This document shows, one piece after another, positions 15,888-16,677 of a stretch of DNA of 16,677 nt. The position numbers were made by a program, and so were the translations under genes. Below the pieces are notes generated by a model. It saw only the letters and a list, made by a program, of their open reading frames with translations. It did no database searches and was not told the origin of the DNA. The stretch is from Zancudomyces culisetae (Eukaryota > Kickxellomycota > Harpellomycetes > Harpellales > Legeriomycetaceae): NCBI GenBank assembly GCA_001969505.1, contig LSSK01000102.1, positions 1 to 16,677 of the forward strand, read 5' to 3'. Positions within the stretch are counted from its first letter, which is position 1. Each line of letters begins with the position of its first letter.

Positions 15888-16192
15888 TGACGCCAAACTT
15901 AGTAGCGAACTATTTTCAAGTATCTCTCGTTCACGTATATCACATATATCATATATGTCACATATAATAGCCTTTGACCATATTTTTTTGTACAAACATA
16001 GCTAACAATCTGGAATCAAGTTTGGCGCCTTTATTCGCTTAGGAACCAGCGAAAAAATTATTTATTCTAGAAGGGAATTCTTTATTTGTTTTTTATTTTA
16101 TAAAAACAAACTAGAAGGCCGCGCCAATACCAATCTAATAAGAATAAACACGTTAAAAGTACGACGCCATGATATCATTCGGATCTTTGGCG
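15888..16192. promoter_or_regulatory. Cluster of four TTGGCG-core elements
   Basis: TTTGGCG occurs on the minus strand at 15897-15891 (TTTGGCGTCA), on the plus strand at 16021-16027 (TTTGGCGCC) and on the plus strand at 16186-16192 (TTTGGCGTTA). A shorter TTGGCGCGG lies on the minus strand at 16126-16118. The first two sit in perfect 10-bp inverted arms (CGCCAAACTT at 15891-15900, AAGTTTGGCG at 16018-16027). GC-containing words of this kind are conspicuous in such A+T-rich DNA. The sequence resembles an E2F-type TTTGGCGC site, but the binding factor is unknown. Confidence 0.35.
15942..15958. repeat. Perfect AT-rich inverted repeat ACATATAT-C-ATATATGT
   Basis: Two 8-bp arms are separated by one base, within a wider run of ATATCACATATATCATATATGTCACATATA. 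It could be a dyad site for a dimeric regulator or simple AT microsatellite drift. Confidence 0.6.
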
Positions 16193-16651
16193 TTATAGTT
16201 GCTATACAGCATTTTTTACTCTTTTGGATTATAAGCTGTGACAAAATATACGCTTAATACTGCAACCAACTAAAAGTTACATGAGTGTATTGTGCGATGT
16301 CTATGGGCTTTCTTTCTTCTCTTCTTTATGCATATCTATAGTTTGACTGAACTAGGAAAGAGTATTGCAAATAGTTATTAGAAGCTGGACATGGATTTTT
16401 TCCACATTTACACGCTCTGACCAAATACAAAAAATGATTTCTACAAGAAGCAAATGCACAAACACATCGTTGAAAGTAAAAATAACTAGGCTGTTAAAAA
16501 AGTTTGATGCTTATACACCCTCTTTTATTGTAAGTTACGCCTATTGATATTCTACTGGATAAAGTCAATTTAAAACCCTTCTCTTTTCCTCTCCTAGAAA
16601 AAATATAGCGTCATTAGGTTTTTTACTTTTTTGGTTTGACTTTACACAAAA

Positions 16652-16677
16652 ATGAATTTCCACAACATTGGCAAAAA
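16652..16677 (+). CDS. Possible first codons of a gene running off the window
   Basis: An ATG at 16652 follows ACAAAA, a favourable yeast start context with A at -3, and reads MNFHNIGK before the window ends. The T-rich upstream stretch and the long gene-free region before it fit a promoter. Eight codons cannot establish a gene, and no product can be suggested. Confidence 0.25.

Larger units (their letters stand above)
14939..16651. other. 1.7-kb intergenic region without a convincing gene
   Basis: This holds the promoter of the protease homologue at its left end (a TTTATATACTTTTTAG stretch near 15076-15092 could act as a TATA region) and possibly the promoter of a gene starting at 16652. 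The longest open frames here are about 90 codons, have biased composition, and show no motif I recognise. I found no tRNA B-box, no LTR-like terminal repeats and no transposase or reverse-transcriptase motif. Features worth noting are a G8 run after T9 at 15459-15477, an AT-rich palindrome at 15942-15958 and a cluster of TTGGCG-core elements at 15888-16192, listed separately. Confidence 0.45.

Noticed and set aside
15451-15995. Short frames (68-91 codons) on both strands of the right-hand intergenic region
   Set aside because: Composition follows AT-rich repeats and the G8/T9 run; no recognised motif, and frames overlap each other on opposite strands.
14939-16677. Possible transposon or LTR remnant in the 1.7-kb gene-free region
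   Set aside because: No terminal repeats with TG...CA ends, no target-site duplication and no transposase or reverse-transcriptase residues were found; only 10-bp inverted arms are present.
1-16677. tRNA genes and CRISPR arrays
   Set aside because: No GGTTCRANTCC-type B-box with a matching A-box on either strand, and no spaced direct repeats of 20-40 bp.

Overview
The window looks like nuclear DNA of a budding yeast (Saccharomycotina) or a close ascomycete relative. It is A+T-rich, the genes are compact and mostly unspliced, and the gene set is typically fungal. CTG codons fall at leucine positions in at least five conserved motifs (heme lyase, ankyrin repeats, Rad57 P-loop helix, S1-protease core). 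This argues against a lineage in which CTG is read as serine. One gene, RAD57, has three short introns with non-identical donors, so splice signals are looser than in Saccharomyces. I cannot name the species.

Layout, left to right: (1) the 3' end of a DUF4246 gene (+, cut by the window edge); (2) a cytochrome c heme lyase, CYC3-like (+, 630-1541); (3) a convergent junction with a pure purine tract; (4) a 1115-residue mitochondrial PPR-type protein (-, 1865-5212); (5) a spliced RAD57 homologue (-, 5793-7393 in four exons); (6) a 1.4-kb divergent intergenic region holding two unassigned short reading frames on the minus strand; (7) a 1431-residue ankyrin/AT-hook protein related to the Set3-complex subunit Hos4 (+, 8774-13069); (8) a second convergent junction with a G-rich, quadruplex-capable tract; (9) a secreted, probably GPI-anchored trypsin-fold protein whose catalytic His and Ser are both substituted (-, 13526-14938); (10) 1.7 kb without a convincing gene, with a cluster of TTGGCG-core motifs, ending in what may be the first codons of another gene.

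The genes do not form a pathway. Two act in mitochondria (heme attachment, probable organellar RNA expression), two in the nucleus (recombinational repair, chromatin/deacetylase complex), and one at the cell surface. Two shared features stand out. In-frame 6-bp or 3-bp repeats encode alternating dipeptides inside proteins, even within the conserved core of the heme lyase. G-rich purine tracts sit at gene ends, including both convergent junctions. The most unusual gene is the predicted inactive, surface-anchored trypsin homologue.
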